Source of the DNA: CAZMCC01 sp964564695
GTDB lineage: Bacteria; Planctomycetota; Phycisphaerae; Phycisphaerales; UBA1924
DNA length: 29,944 nt
Assembly: GCA_964564695.1 (NCBI GenBank)
Contig: CAZMCC010000044.1
Location: 1 to 29,944, forward strand
Reading direction: 5' to 3'
The notes under the pieces are model-generated. The model was given only the letters and a program-made list of their open reading frames with translations. It was not told the DNA's origin and ran no database searches. The position numbers and the translations under genes are program-made. How positions within the stretch are numbered: position 1 is the first letter of the stretch; each line of letters opens with the position of its first letter. Below, in pieces: positions 8,061-15,939 of this stretch.

Positions 8061-9089
8061 TTAGTGCGGCACCTGGGGGAGCAGCCGCTCGACATGGTCG
8101 AGGGCGGCACGGAGGTATTTGGGGTGTCCTTCGCGGTGCAGGAAGGCGGGGGCCGTGGCGCCCATGAGAACGCGGCGGATGTTGGCGAGCTCGGTGTAGT
8201 TGTCGGAAGCCCCGAGGCCGGCGGCGCGGCGGAGATGGGCGAGCGTGGAGACGGGTTTGACGCCGCCGAGGGCCTCGGGGTGGGCCCAGAAGAGACGTTC
8301 GAGGTAGACGGCGTCTTCGACCCAGTGGCCGGCGTGGACCATGCCCAGGTCGATGAGGACGCAGGAGCCCGGGGCATCGCCGGTGCCGGGCTCGCTCGCG
8401 CGGCGCATGGCGTTGCCGGGGTGGAGATCGCCGTGGCACCAGGCGTTGATGGTGCGGGCGTGCCAGGAGCCGGCGAGGCGCGGGAGGGCTCGCTGGACTT
8501 TCTTGATGACTTCGTTCCAGTGCTGAGCGTTCTCGAAGTGGGTGGCCTTGCAGGCGTCGCGGGCGCGGGCGAGCTGGGAATCCCAGTCGGGGTCGGCCGG
8601 CGGGTTGGCCGGGTCGGCGATCTGCGAGGCGGCGGCGTGCCAGCGGTTGGCGGTGGCGAGCAGGTCGTTGACGCAGTCGGTGGTGAGGTGCTGCTTGAGG
8701 GTGTCGCCGGGGAGACGCTCGACGACGAACCACGCGAAGTCGTGGCCGCCGAGTTTGGTGGCGTGCGCGTAGACGCGCGGGGTGGGGAGGCAGGCGGGGG
8801 CGATGGACGCGGCGGGGTCGTCGAGGCGCTGGGCCATGGCGGTGGTCCAGCGGTATTCGGCGGGGCCGACGGGGAGCTTGACGACGACCTGGGCGTCCGG
8901 GGTGTTGGGGCGCGAGACGGTTCCGAAACCGGTCGCGGCGCCGCCGGCGGACCATGCGGCGTGGAACCAACGCACGGGTTTGAGTTCGCCGCCCGCGAGC
9001 TGATCGCAGCACGCTTGGCGCAATGCGGGCTCGAGTGCCGCGGCGAGCACGTCAGAGCCCTGGCTCGTGAGAGGATCGGGGGCCTTCAC
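8061..9089 (-). CDS. Aminoglycoside phosphotransferase-fold (APH) kinase-like protein
   Basis: A 342-residue protein of the APH/choline-kinase fold. The catalytic loop CHGDLHPGN and the metal-binding IDLGM segment are intact and about 25 residues apart. A VVKLP segment in the N-lobe supplies the ATP-binding lysine. The substrate is unknown. The family includes small-molecule kinases (amino sugars, choline, homoserine, hydroxy-amino acids) and a resistance role is not implied. A GTG start at 9089 is chosen because GGAGG lies just upstream. A TTG at 9134 would add 15 residues. It follows rsmA by 73 nt in the same direction. Confidence 0.8.
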   Translation of the reverse strand: MKAPDPLTSQGSDVLAAALEPALRQACCDQLAGGELKPVRWFHAAWSAGGAATGFGTVSRPNTPDAQVVVKLPVGPAEYRWTTAMAQRLDDPAASIAPACLPTPRVYAHATKLGGHDFAWFVVERLPGDTLKQHLTTDCVNDLLATANRWHAAASQIADPANPPADPDWDSQLARARDACKATHFENAQHWNEVIKKVQRALPRLAGSWHARTINAWCHGDLHPGNAMRRASEPGTGDAPGSCVLIDLGMVHAGHWVEDAVYLERLFWAHPEALGGVKPVSTLAHLRRAAGLGASDNYTELANIRRVLMGATAPAFLHREGHPKYLRAALDHVERLLPQVPH

Positions 9090-9162
9090 GTCCCTCCACC
9101 ATACCACGGATCCGGGCGCGACGCTGCCCCGCAAGTGTTGTTGGAATGGTTCTTTGCGCGAG

Positions 9163-10068
9163 TTACCCGGACGTCGTGCGACCAGACGCTGCTGCAGCGG
9201 GGACCGCGAGGCGGAGACGCTCGATCAGCTCGACGGACAGATCTTCGGGGCGCTGCGCGGGGTCGATGCCCTCGGGGAACGCGAGGGTGCGTCCGAGGAT
9301 GGAGCCGAGCTGCTTGCGGCGCGAGGCGAAGAGGCGTTTGGCGAATTCGGCGAGGGAGAGGGGATCGGCGGTGCGGGGGGAGGCGCGGCGGGTGAGGGTG
9401 ATCATCGCGCTGGTGACGTCGGGTCGGGGCCAGAAGCACTCGGGGGGGAGATTGGCGACTTTCTTGACGTCGGCGAGGGCCTGGGCGATGACGCTGACGA
9501 GGCCGTAGTCGCGCGAACCGGGGGGGGCGGCGATGCGGTCGGCCACCTCTCTCTGAATAGTCACGCCCATGCGGCGGCAGGAGGGGTAGTTGATGAGGAG
9601 GGTGACGATGAGGGGCGTGCCGGCGCCGTAGGGGAGATTGGCGACGAGGGAGAAGCCGGGGCCGGCGGGTTCGATTGCCCCCCACTTTTTCAACACGGCG
9701 GCGACGGCGGGGGAGAGCGTCTTGGCGGGGCCGGAGATGCAGTCGTCGTGGACGACTCGGAGATTGCCCGCGCCGGGGAATTCGTTCGCGGCGGCGCGTT
9801 CGGTGAGCATGGCCGCGAGACCGTCGTCGAGTTCGCAGGCGAGGACGCGCCCCCCCTCCCCCCCCACCCCAACGCGTGCGAGAAGTTCTTCGGTGAGCGT
9901 GCCGGTACCGGGGCCGACTTCGAGGACGATGTCGCCCGGTTGAATGCCGACGGCGTCAACGAGCTTGCGGATGAGGTTGTGGTCGACGAGGAAATTCTGG
10001 CCGAGGGATTTCTTGGGGGCGAGAGCCCGTTCGGCGAGGAGACGTTTGATGTCGGAGAGGGACTGCAC
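9163..10068 (-). CDS. rsmA: 16S rRNA dimethyladenosine transferase RsmA (KsgA)
   Basis: A 301-residue SAM-dependent methyltransferase that dimethylates two adjacent adenosines near the 3' end of 16S rRNA during small-subunit assembly. The N-terminal KKSLGQNFLVD signature, SAM motif LEVGPGTGTLT, acidic motif II (ACELD) and catalytic NLPY are all present. The C-terminal helical domain contains FASRRKQLGSILG. Between motifs I and II is a glycine-rich insertion (VGVGGEGG) encoded by the C-tract at 9850-9870, which lies in a loop where homologues have only a few residues. Confidence 0.95.
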   Translation of the reverse strand: MQSLSDIKRLLAERALAPKKSLGQNFLVDHNLIRKLVDAVGIQPGDIVLEVGPGTGTLTEELLARVGVGGEGGRVLACELDDGLAAMLTERAAANEFPGAGNLRVVHDDCISGPAKTLSPAVAAVLKKWGAIEPAGPGFSLVANLPYGAGTPLIVTLLINYPSCRRMGVTIQREVADRIAAPPGSRDYGLVSVIAQALADVKKVANLPPECFWPRPDVTSAMITLTRRASPRTADPLSLAEFAKRLFASRRKQLGSILGRTLAFPEGIDPAQRPEDLSVELIERLRLAVPAAAASGRTTSG

Positions 10069-10104
10069 CGGGAGAGGCTAGCGACGCGAAAGGCACGGCT
10101 AGAG

Positions 10105-10195
10105 GACGCCGGACCTGAGTCCGCGAAGGTCCGGGTTGGGTCGAGTTCAGCTCGCGAACCGACCCGGACCTTCGCAGAGCCTCAGGTCCGGCGTC
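10105..10195. repeat. Inverted pair of CCGGACCT-family repeats
   Basis: A 91-bp quasi-palindrome between the divergent rsmA and kynU genes. The left arm reads GACGCCGGACCTGAG then CGAAGGTCCGGG. The right arm is its near reverse complement, GACCCGGACCTTCGC then CTCAGGTCCGGCGTC. Each arm can form its own hairpin through GGACCT/AGGTCC, and the centre (10141-10158) contains CGAG/CTCG complementarity. The right arm matches the single copy at 185-230. Two REP-like units in opposite orientation form a REPIN-like structure. It occupies the promoter region of both neighbours. Confidence 0.7.
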
Positions 10196-10213
10196 AGGGA
10201 GATAGCATCGGCG

Positions 10214-11527
10214 ATGCCATTGATCGATCCGTCTGAGGCCGCCGCCCTTGCACTTGATCGTGCAGACCCGCTCGCGGAGTGTCGCGGGTGGTTCCACATT
10301 CCGCCGGCGGCGGCGGCGTGGGCGGGGGAAGCGGCGGGCGGGTCTCACGCGGTGGACGCGAACGCACCGTCGATCTATCTCGTCGGGAATTCGCTGGGGT
10401 GCCAGCCGAAGTCCGTGCGCGGCGCGATTGAGCAGGAGCTGCTCGACTGGGAGCGGCTGGGGGTGGAGGCGCACATGCACGGGAAGCACCCGTGGCTGGC
10501 GTACCACGAGGAGCTGCGGGAGCCGGCGGCGCGGCTGGTGGGGGCCTTGCCCAGCGAAGTGTGCATGATGAACTCGCTGACGGTGAACCTGCACTTCTTG
10601 ATGGCGAGCTTCTACAGGCCGACGAGGGAGCGCTTCAAGATTGTGATCGAGGATTCGGCGTTTCCGAGCGATTCGTACGCCGTGGGGAGCCAGGCGGGGT
10701 TTCATGGGCTTGATCCGGCGAGCGCGGTGGTGCGGCTCAAGCCACGCGATGGGGAGCACGCGCTGCGGACGGAGGACACGCTCGCGTTTCTCGAGCGCGA
10801 GGGGAAGTCGGTGGCGCTCATGCTGCTCGGGGGCGTGAACTACCTGACGGGGCAGTGGTTCGACATGGAGGCGCTCACGGTCGCCGGGCACAAGGCGGGC
10901 GCGATGGTCGGATGGGATCTCGCGCACGCGGCGGGGAACGTGCCGCTGAAGCTGCACGACTGGGGCGCGGACTTCGCCGCGTGGTGCACGTACAAGTACC
11001 TCAACAGCGGGCCGGGGGCGATCGCGGGGGCGTTCGTGCACGAGCGGCACCTGGCGCGGCGGGACCTCGTGCAGTTTGCGGGATGGTGGGGGAACGATCC
11101 CGGCACGCGGTTCAAGATGGGGCCGGACTTTGTGCCGCGGCTCACGGCGGACCGGTGGGCGGTGTCGAACCCGCCGATCTTCTCGCTGACGCCGGTGCGG
11201 GAGTCGCTGGGGATCTTTGACAAGGTGGGGATGGCGGCGCTGCGGGAGAAATCGCTGAAGCTGACGGGGTACCTGGAAGGGCTGCTTGATGGGTTGCCCA
11301 GCGGACGGGTGACGAGTCTGACGCCGCGGGACTCTGCGAGCCGCGGGTGTGCGTTGTCGCTGGTGTTCCACCGGGGGAGCCGTGAGGCGTTCAGCGAGCT
11401 GAAGCGGCACGGGGTGATCTGTGACTTTCGGGAGCCGAACGTGATTCGGGCGGCGCCGGTGCCGTTGTACAACAGCTTCCATGACGTTTGGAAGTTCGTG
11501 GAGATCGTGCGGCGGGTGGTGGGGTAG
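10214..11527 (+). CDS. kynU: Kynureninase
   Basis: A 437-residue PLP enzyme (fold type I) that cleaves kynurenine or 3-hydroxykynurenine to anthranilate or 3-hydroxyanthranilate plus alanine. The PLP lysine is K261 in WCTYKYLNSGPG. The aspartate of GWDLAHAAGN upstream contacts the cofactor pyridine nitrogen. IYLVGNSLG, CMMNSLTVNLH and FAGWWGN-type segments are also characteristic. The ATG at 10214 has AGGGAG about 12 nt upstream. Readings from 10136 would run through the inverted repeat. It is the first gene of the kynU-kmo-kynB group. Confidence 0.95.
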   Translation: MPLIDPSEAAALALDRADPLAECRGWFHIPPAAAAWAGEAAGGSHAVDANAPSIYLVGNSLGCQPKSVRGAIEQELLDWERLGVEAHMHGKHPWLAYHEELREPAARLVGALPSEVCMMNSLTVNLHFLMASFYRPTRERFKIVIEDSAFPSDSYAVGSQAGFHGLDPASAVVRLKPRDGEHALRTEDTLAFLEREGKSVALMLLGGVNYLTGQWFDMEALTVAGHKAGAMVGWDLAHAAGNVPLKLHDWGADFAAWCTYKYLNSGPGAIAGAFVHERHLARRDLVQFAGWWGNDPGTRFKMGPDFVPRLTADRWAVSNPPIFSLTPVRESLGIFDKVGMAALREKSLKLTGYLEGLLDGLPSGRVTSLTPRDSASRGCALSLVFHRGSREAFSELKRHGVICDFREPNVIRAAPVPLYNSFHDVWKFVEIVRRVVG

Positions 11528-11528
11528 A

Positions 11529-11634
11529 CAAATGGGCAAAGTGGCAAAGGGCAAAGGGCAAATGAAGACATGCAGGCGCGGCTTGACGTGCTCTTGGCTG
11601 ATTTGCCATTTGCCTATTTGCCCTTTGCCGATTT
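11529..11634. repeat. Heptad-array hairpin element, copy 1
   Basis: Left arm 11529-11563 is about five units of GGCAAAG/GGCAAAT at 7-8 bp spacing. Right arm 11601-11634 is about five units of the reverse complement ATTTGCC/CTTTGCC. The 37-nt centre (11564-11600) is unrelated in sequence to the arms. The left arm starts 1 nt after the kynU stop codon. The same design occurs at 17507-17610 and 18509-18612. The element is clearly AT-richer than its surroundings. Confidence 0.85.
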
Positions 11635-11652
11635 CGTCCTGAGACTCTCCCG

Positions 11653-13164
11653 ATGCCTGACTCTTCCCATCACGTGATCATCGTCGGCGCCGGCCTGGCC
11701 GGGTCGTTGCTCGCGTGCTATCTGTCGGACCGTGGGTGGTCGGTCGACGTGTTCGAGCGGCGGCCCGATCCGCGAGCGGCGGGGTATGCGGGGGGACGGT
11801 CGATCAACCTCGCGCTGTCGGTGCGGGGGCTGACGGGGCTGCGCGGTGCGGGGCTCGATGAGCAGGTGCTCAAGCGCGATGCGATCCGGATGCCGGGGCG
11901 GATGCTGCACTTCAAGGGCGGGCACACCCCCCCCACCCCCCCAACGCTCTTCCAGCCGTACTCGGCGGACCCGCGGGATGCGATCAACTCGGTGTCGCGC
12001 GGGGGGCTGAATCTGACGCTGATCAACGCGGCCGCGGCGCGAAAGAACGTGCGGATGCACTTTGATCAGCGGTGCGTGGATGCGGATCTTGCGGCGCCGT
12101 CGGCGACGTTTGTCGGCGCGGACGGTTCGACGCGGCGCGAGAGCGCGGATCTGGTCGTGGCGACGGACGGGGCGTTTTCGGCGGTGCGACTGGCGTTCAT
12201 GACGAGGACGGATCGGTTTGATTACGCGCAGAGCTACTTGAAGCACGGGTACAAGGAGCTGTCGATACCGGCGAGAAGGCATCACGGCATCGAGGCATCG
12301 AGGCATCAAGGGGGAGGGACGGAAGAGCTCGATCTCGGGGCGTTTGCGATGGAGCCCTTTGCGCTGCACATCTGGCCTCGAGGGGGGGCGATGATGATCG
12401 CGCTGCCGAATCGGGACGGGTCGTTTACGTGCACGCTGTTCTGGCCCTTTGAGGGGGAGCACAGCTTTGAGAAGCTGGAGGCGGCAGGCGCGGCGGGCGT
12501 GAAGGCGTTCTTTCGGGAGCAGTATCCGGACGCCGCGGGGCTGATGCCGACGCTGGCGGCGGACTTCGCGCGGAACCCCACGAGTTCGCTGGTGACGGTG
12601 CGGTGCTCGCCGTGGCAGGCGAACGGGAAGGTGTGTTTGGTCGGGGACGCGGCCCATGCGATCGTGCCGTTCTATGGGCAGGGGATGAACGCGGCGTTCG
12701 AGGACTGCCTGGTGCTGGCGCGGTGCCTGGATGCGCACCCGGGGGCGGGGGAGGCGGGGGGGCAGCGGGCGGCGCTCGAGGAGTACCAGGAACGCCGCAA
12801 GCCGAACGCGGACGCGATCGCGGACATGGCGCTGGAGAACTTCATCGAGATGCGGGATCTCGCCGGGCGGGACGCCTTTCAGTACCGCAAGAAGGTCGAG
12901 CAGACGGTGCATCGGGGGCTGGGGGCGAAGTTTGGGGAGCGGGTGACGCCGCAGTACAACCTCGTGAGTTTCTCGACGGTGCCGTACGCACTGGCGCAGA
13001 AGCGGGGGCGGGAGATGGACGCGGTGCTGCGGGAGATTGCGGCGGCCGTCCCGCACGGATCGATCGCCGACCCGGCGGCGTGGGAGGCGGCGGTGCTTCG
13101 TGCGGCAGAGCCACTGGTCTCTCGGCTCACTCCTATCCCGACCGACGCGGCCCTCACGGCCTGA
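11653..13164 (+). CDS. kmo: Kynurenine 3-monooxygenase
   Basis: A 503-residue FAD-dependent aromatic hydroxylase converting L-kynurenine to 3-hydroxykynurenine with NADPH and O2. The FAD dinucleotide motif GAGLAG lies near residues 12-17, RSINLALSVRG near 52-62, and the second FAD motif CLVGDAAHAIVPFYGQGMN near residues 330-348. ALHIWPRG and MIALPN are family signatures. Two insertions stand out: HTPPTPPT from the C-tract at 11927-11942, and a histidine/arginine-rich stretch (about residues 208-222) from an octamer array at 12278-12309. Both lie in variable loops, so the enzyme is probably functional. It is the second gene of the kyn group. Confidence 0.95.
   Translation: MPDSSHHVIIVGAGLAGSLLACYLSDRGWSVDVFERRPDPRAAGYAGGRSINLALSVRGLTGLRGAGLDEQVLKRDAIRMPGRMLHFKGGHTPPTPPTLFQPYSADPRDAINSVSRGGLNLTLINAAAARKNVRMHFDQRCVDADLAAPSATFVGADGSTRRESADLVVATDGAFSAVRLAFMTRTDRFDYAQSYLKHGYKELSIPARRHHGIEASRHQGGGTEELDLGAFAMEPFALHIWPRGGAMMIALPNRDGSFTCTLFWPFEGEHSFEKLEAAGAAGVKAFFREQYPDAAGLMPTLAADFARNPTSSLVTVRCSPWQANGKVCLVGDAAHAIVPFYGQGMNAAFEDCLVLARCLDAHPGAGEAGGQRAALEEYQERRKPNADAIADMALENFIEMRDLAGRDAFQYRKKVEQTVHRGLGAKFGERVTPQYNLVSFSTVPYALAQKRGREMDAVLREIAAAVPHGSIADPAAWEAAVLRAAEPLVSRLTPIPTDAALTA
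12278..12309 (+). repeat. Octamer array inside kmo
   Basis: Four units of GGCATCNN at exact 8-bp spacing (GGCATCAC, GGCATCGA twice, GGCATCAA). It is in frame and lies just before the conserved ALHIWPRG segment. Its unit begins with GGC, as in the arms of the intergenic hairpin elements. Confidence 0.7.
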
Positions 13165-13183
13165 TCCCTTGCCTCCCTCCACT

Positions 13184-13211
13184 GTTCACCATTCACCACT
13201 CACCGTTCACT
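13184..13211 (+). repeat. Half heptamer array between kmo and kynB
   Basis: Four degenerate 7-bp units (GTTCACC, ATTCACC, ACTCACC, GTTCACT), i.e. GGTGAAC-like on the minus strand. No inverted partner arm is present within the 59-bp gap. It may be a decayed half of a heptad element. Confidence 0.55.
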
Positions 13212-13223
13212 CCCCCCACCCCC

Positions 13224-13847
13224 ATGCTCATCGACATCACACCGCCGGTTTCGCCGTCACTGGGGGTTTGGCCCGGGGATACGCCGTGCTCCCGCGAGGT
13301 GCTGTGCGACCTGCGCAAGGGGGACTCGATCACGCTGAGCACGCTGCGGGCGACGGTGCACCTGGGGGCGCACGCGGACGCCCCGAGCCACTACGGCGTC
13401 GACGGACGCACGATGGAGGCCCAGCCGCTGGAGCGGTACGTGGGGGCGTGCACGGTGGTGGATGCGCCGGTGGCGCGGTCGGGGCGGGTGACGGTCGCGG
13501 GCCTGAAGACGCGCGTGGAGAGCATCAAGACGCCGCGGGTGCTGATCCGGACGGGGACGTTTCCGGATGCCCACCGGTGGAACAATGACTTCGCGGGACT
13601 GTCGGTGGAGTTGGTCGATGCGCTCGCGGGGCGCGGGGTGTTCACGATCGGGATTGATACGCCGAGCGTGGACCTGATCGACTCGAAGGACCTGCCGGCG
13701 CACCACGCGATCCTGCGAGCGGATATCGCGATTCTCGAGGGGCTGGTGCTCGGGCACGTCGAGCCGGGGGAGTATGAGCTGTTGGCGCTGCCGCTGAGGC
13801 TGGTGGGGTTTGATGCGAGTCCGGTGAGGGCGGTGCTGAGGAAGTAG
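13224..13847 (+). CDS. kynB: Kynurenine formamidase (KynB-type cyclase-family hydrolase)
   Basis: A 207-residue metal-dependent hydrolase that removes formate from N-formylkynurenine, the step after tryptophan dioxygenase. The cyclase-family metal site is visible as HLGAHADAPSH (His46, His50, Asp52, His56), and GIDTPSVDLIDS and LPAHHAIL complete the family pattern. The length is normal for bacterial KynB. The ATG at 13224 follows a C-rich stretch with no clear ribosome site. The position after kynU and kmo supports the specific assignment over other cyclase-family members. It ends 14 bp from the convergent neighbour. Confidence 0.9.
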   Translation: MLIDITPPVSPSLGVWPGDTPCSREVLCDLRKGDSITLSTLRATVHLGAHADAPSHYGVDGRTMEAQPLERYVGACTVVDAPVARSGRVTVAGLKTRVESIKTPRVLIRTGTFPDAHRWNNDFAGLSVELVDALAGRGVFTIGIDTPSVDLIDSKDLPAHHAILRADIAILEGLVLGHVEPGEYELLALPLRLVGFDASPVRAVLRK

Positions 13848-13861
13848 AGCTCCCGCACGCG

Positions 13862-14863
13862 CTAAAAGTGACGATGAGCATATCTTGACATCGGAACAAA
13901 CTCGACGTTTCCAAGGCCCGCCCGAGTGATCGCTTCAACGGCGCGGCGCGACGCCATGAATCCCTGGCTGAGGTTGGCGAATCTGAAAAAGTCCTCCGAT
14001 GGGGGAGCTTGAGGATCGACGACAAGGCGCGCGAGCGAGCGCACGTCGCAACCATCGGGGCCGCACACCGGGCACCACTCGGCTTCGGGCTTGTCCATCC
14101 ACTGGATTCCGAGAGCGCGCGGGTCGAGCCGACCGGACGACGTGCAGAAGTAGACTGCCCAGAGGCGAGGTGGGTCGTACCGGGCGGGTCCGCGCGACCC
14201 TTGCCTGGGCACCTTTACCGGGAGCCAGCCGGTAAGCCCGGAGAAGCCGCGGTCCTCGTACAACCGGCGGAATCGATCGGATACCAGCACCATGTCGGCC
14301 AGGTCGGCCTGCACAAAGTCGCCGACCGTCCGGGGCTGTTTCAGCACAATCTCAACAGGGGGAATACGACGGGACTCCTCGTACCTCAGCTTGCAGCCCG
14401 GGCACACCCGTTCAACCTCGACCGACTTGCCGCGACGCGCGACTTCGGACCACGCGAACCGATACTGGGCATACCCGCCGACTTTTATGACCGCGAAGTC
14501 GTCGTCGACAGTCGCGATTCGCGTTGCCGGGATGATCGTGGCGTCTTCGTCGAACTCCTCATTGAAATCGTTGACGACGCGGGCATCGAGCCGGCGCGAG
14601 ATCTCGAGCATGATCTTGATGAGATCCGTGGGCGGGTCTGTGGAAATGATGTCGCCGTCGGCGTGGATCGCGAGGAACGGCGCGTCTGGGTCACCAACTT
14701 CGTGCTCGGCGGTGTACGTCCGCATGTCGAGCCCGAGCTCGTCATCGACGGCGAACCGCTGGTCACGGGCCATCAGCCGCTGGAACTCATCGAACGTGAT
14801 CGGCGGACCACTGGCGTGGTCGGCCCAGTTCGAGCGCCGGGTAACATGCAGTTCACGTCGCAT
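13862..14863 (-). CDS. Immunity-like protein with double CxxC motif
   Basis: A 333-residue protein with no firm function. The N-terminal third (ITFDEFQRLMARDQRF ... TDLIKIMLEISRRLDARVVND) resembles small polymorphic-toxin immunity-like proteins that pair an I-[TS]-x-x-E-[WF] start with a later residue-numbering helix. The C-terminal two thirds carry CPGC and CPVCG pairs and end with an FRFANLSQGF...GLGNVEFVPMSRY segment, resembling the double-CxxCG family first noted in Myxococcus. Both comparisons are from memory of family patterns. The ATG at 14863 lies 8 nt after the RidA stop, so the two are probably translated from one message. No adjacent toxin is visible. Confidence 0.6.
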   Translation of the reverse strand: MRRELHVTRRSNWADHASGPPITFDEFQRLMARDQRFAVDDELGLDMRTYTAEHEVGDPDAPFLAIHADGDIISTDPPTDLIKIMLEISRRLDARVVNDFNEEFDEDATIIPATRIATVDDDFAVIKVGGYAQYRFAWSEVARRGKSVEVERVCPGCKLRYEESRRIPPVEIVLKQPRTVGDFVQADLADMVLVSDRFRRLYEDRGFSGLTGWLPVKVPRQGSRGPARYDPPRLWAVYFCTSSGRLDPRALGIQWMDKPEAEWCPVCGPDGCDVRSLARLVVDPQAPPSEDFFRFANLSQGFMASRRAVEAITRAGLGNVEFVPMSRYAHRHF

Positions 14864-14871
14864 GCGGGCGC

Positions 14872-15300
14872 TCAGGTCGTCGCAATGACCTTCATTTCGA
14901 AGTGGATGGGAGCGTCGCCGCCGCGGGGCAGGGCGCTGACCTCGACGGTGGTGCGCGTGGGCGTGTTGGGGCCGGCGGGGAAGAACTCGGCGTAGACGCG
15001 GTTGTACGTGGCCCAGTCGCGCTCGAGGTGCGTGAGGAAGACCGTCGCGTCGAAGATGTTCTCCCACTTCGAGCCGGCCTCCTCGAGGATGATCCGGATG
15101 TTCTCGAAGCACGAGCGGATCTCGGCCTCGATGTCGTGATCGATCACCTTGCCCGCGGCGTCGAGCTTCACGCCGGGGATGAGCTTCGAGCCGCGCTTGC
15201 GCGGACCGATGCCGGCAACGAAGAGGAGGTTCCCGACGCGCCGGGCGTGGGAGTACGAGCCAAGGGGTTCGGCGGCATTGGTGGAGTGGATGGTGGACAT
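14872..15300 (-). CDS. RidA-family protein, probable 2-aminomuconate deaminase
   Basis: A 142-residue RidA/YjgF-fold enzyme. Its start (PLGSYSHARRVGNLLFVAGIGPR), the ENIRIILEEAG helix and the TPTRTTVEVSALP segment with the conserved Arg fit the subgroup that includes 2-aminomuconate deaminase. That enzyme hydrolyses 2-aminomuconate to 4-oxalocrotonate and has the same length. The context supports it: an ALDH8A1-type dehydrogenase that would make 2-aminomuconate lies upstream on the same strand, and kyn genes lie opposite. A generic imine deaminase (RidA) is the alternative. Confidence 0.8.
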   Translation of the reverse strand: MSTIHSTNAAEPLGSYSHARRVGNLLFVAGIGPRKRGSKLIPGVKLDAAGKVIDHDIEAEIRSCFENIRIILEEAGSKWENIFDATVFLTHLERDWATYNRVYAEFFPAGPNTPTRTTVEVSALPRGGDAPIHFEMKVIATT

Positions 15301-15310
15301 GGGGAGGGGT

Positions 15311-15373
15311 TGAGACGGTGAGACGGTGAGACGGTGAGACGGTGAGACGGTGAGACGGTGAGACGGTGAGACG
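15311..15373 (+). repeat. Octamer array (TGAGACGG), left arm of the S23 element
   Basis: Almost eight perfect copies of the 8-bp unit TGAGACGG, running directly into the scaffold gap. The true length is unknown because the assembly breaks inside it. Its reverse complement forms the array at 15940-15980 on the other side of the four-helix-bundle gene. Confidence 0.9.
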
Positions 15374-15473
15374 NNNNNNNNNNNNNNNNNNNNNNNNNNN
15401 NNNNNNNNNNNNNNNNNNNNNNNNNNNNNNNNNNNNNNNNNNNNNNNNNNNNNNNNNNNNNNNNNNNNNNNNN
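15374..15473. other. Scaffold gap (100 N)
   Basis: Exactly 100 ambiguous bases, the usual placeholder for a gap of unknown size. The gap starts inside the octamer array. The first bases after it, GTGACGG, look like one more degenerate unit. Confidence 1.
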
Positions 15474-15483
15474 GTGACGGATG

Positions 15484-15924
15484 CTACACACCTTGCCTAG
15501 CGGCCGGTCTGATGATCCAAGCATCTGCGTGGTGGATCATGCCGACAATGCCGGCGAGCAGTTTGTCATAGTCCCGATACAGTTTCGCAGCGGCGTCCCG
15601 TTTGGCATAACGACATTTCACGGCGAACTCGAGCCACGCCTGCGTTTCGGCCGCTTCTGTTTCCGCGTCCGACAGCTTGCTGATGAAGGCCGCCTTGTAG
15701 CGTCGTTTGCGCCAAGCTTCGACTAGATTGACCGCCGCGGATCGGGACGATCGCCGGATCTGATCGGTGAGGGAGTACCGCTCCTCCTTGGGGAACAGCT
15801 TGGATAGTTCGAACAGTTCCATCGCCGCAGCGACAGCCTGCTGGTAGACGATCAGATCGCGGTACGACTCAATCGTCCCACTCCGGCGGACTGCGACGGC
15901 GCTGGCACCCGACACGGTTCCCAT
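15484..15924 (-). CDS. Four-helix-bundle protein (S23 / 23S rRNA intervening-sequence family)
   Basis: A 146-residue helical protein. SYRDLIVYQQAV...LFPKEERYSLTDQIRRSSRSAAVNLVEAW is the family signature, followed by RRYKAAFISKLSDAETEAAETQAWLEFA. Members are known from intervening sequences in 23S rRNA and from many free-standing copies. Related four-helix proteins (Avd) assist retroelements, but no reverse transcriptase is present here. The molecular role is unknown. ATG at 15924 is chosen because AAGGAG sits 8 nt upstream; an upstream GTG at 15933 would overlap that site. The gene is enclosed by inverted octamer arrays and interrupts an ALDH-RidA gene pair, so it appears to be an inserted unit. 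Confidence 0.88.
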   Translation of the reverse strand: MGTVSGASAVAVRRSGTIESYRDLIVYQQAVAAAMELFELSKLFPKEERYSLTDQIRRSSRSAAVNLVEAWRKRRYKAAFISKLSDAETEAAETQAWLEFAVKCRYAKRDAAAKLYRDYDKLLAGIVGMIHHADAWIIRPAARQGV

Positions 15925-15932
15925 AGGCGGCA

Positions 15933-15938
15933 CTCCTT
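15933..15938 (-). promoter_or_regulatory. Strong Shine-Dalgarno site of the S23 gene
   Basis: AAGGAG on the minus strand, 8 nt before the ATG at 15924, directly adjoining the octamer array. Most other genes in the window have weak or no recognisable sites, so this one stands out and supports the chosen start. Confidence 0.7.
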
Positions 15939-15939
15939 T

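Noticed and set aside
9956..11554. 532-codon minus-strand frame opposite kynU
   Set aside because: Arg/Pro/His-rich shadow; kynureninase motifs are unambiguous on the plus strand.
11614..13182. 522-codon minus-strand frame opposite kmo
   Set aside because: Arg-rich shadow of a well-conserved gene.
15484..15924. Accessory protein (Avd) of a diversity-generating retroelement
   Set aside because: No reverse transcriptase, template repeat or variable repeat is visible, and the signature fits the S23 group better.
15484..15924. Intervening sequence within a 23S rRNA gene
   Set aside because: The flanks are protein-coding genes, with no rRNA sequence.
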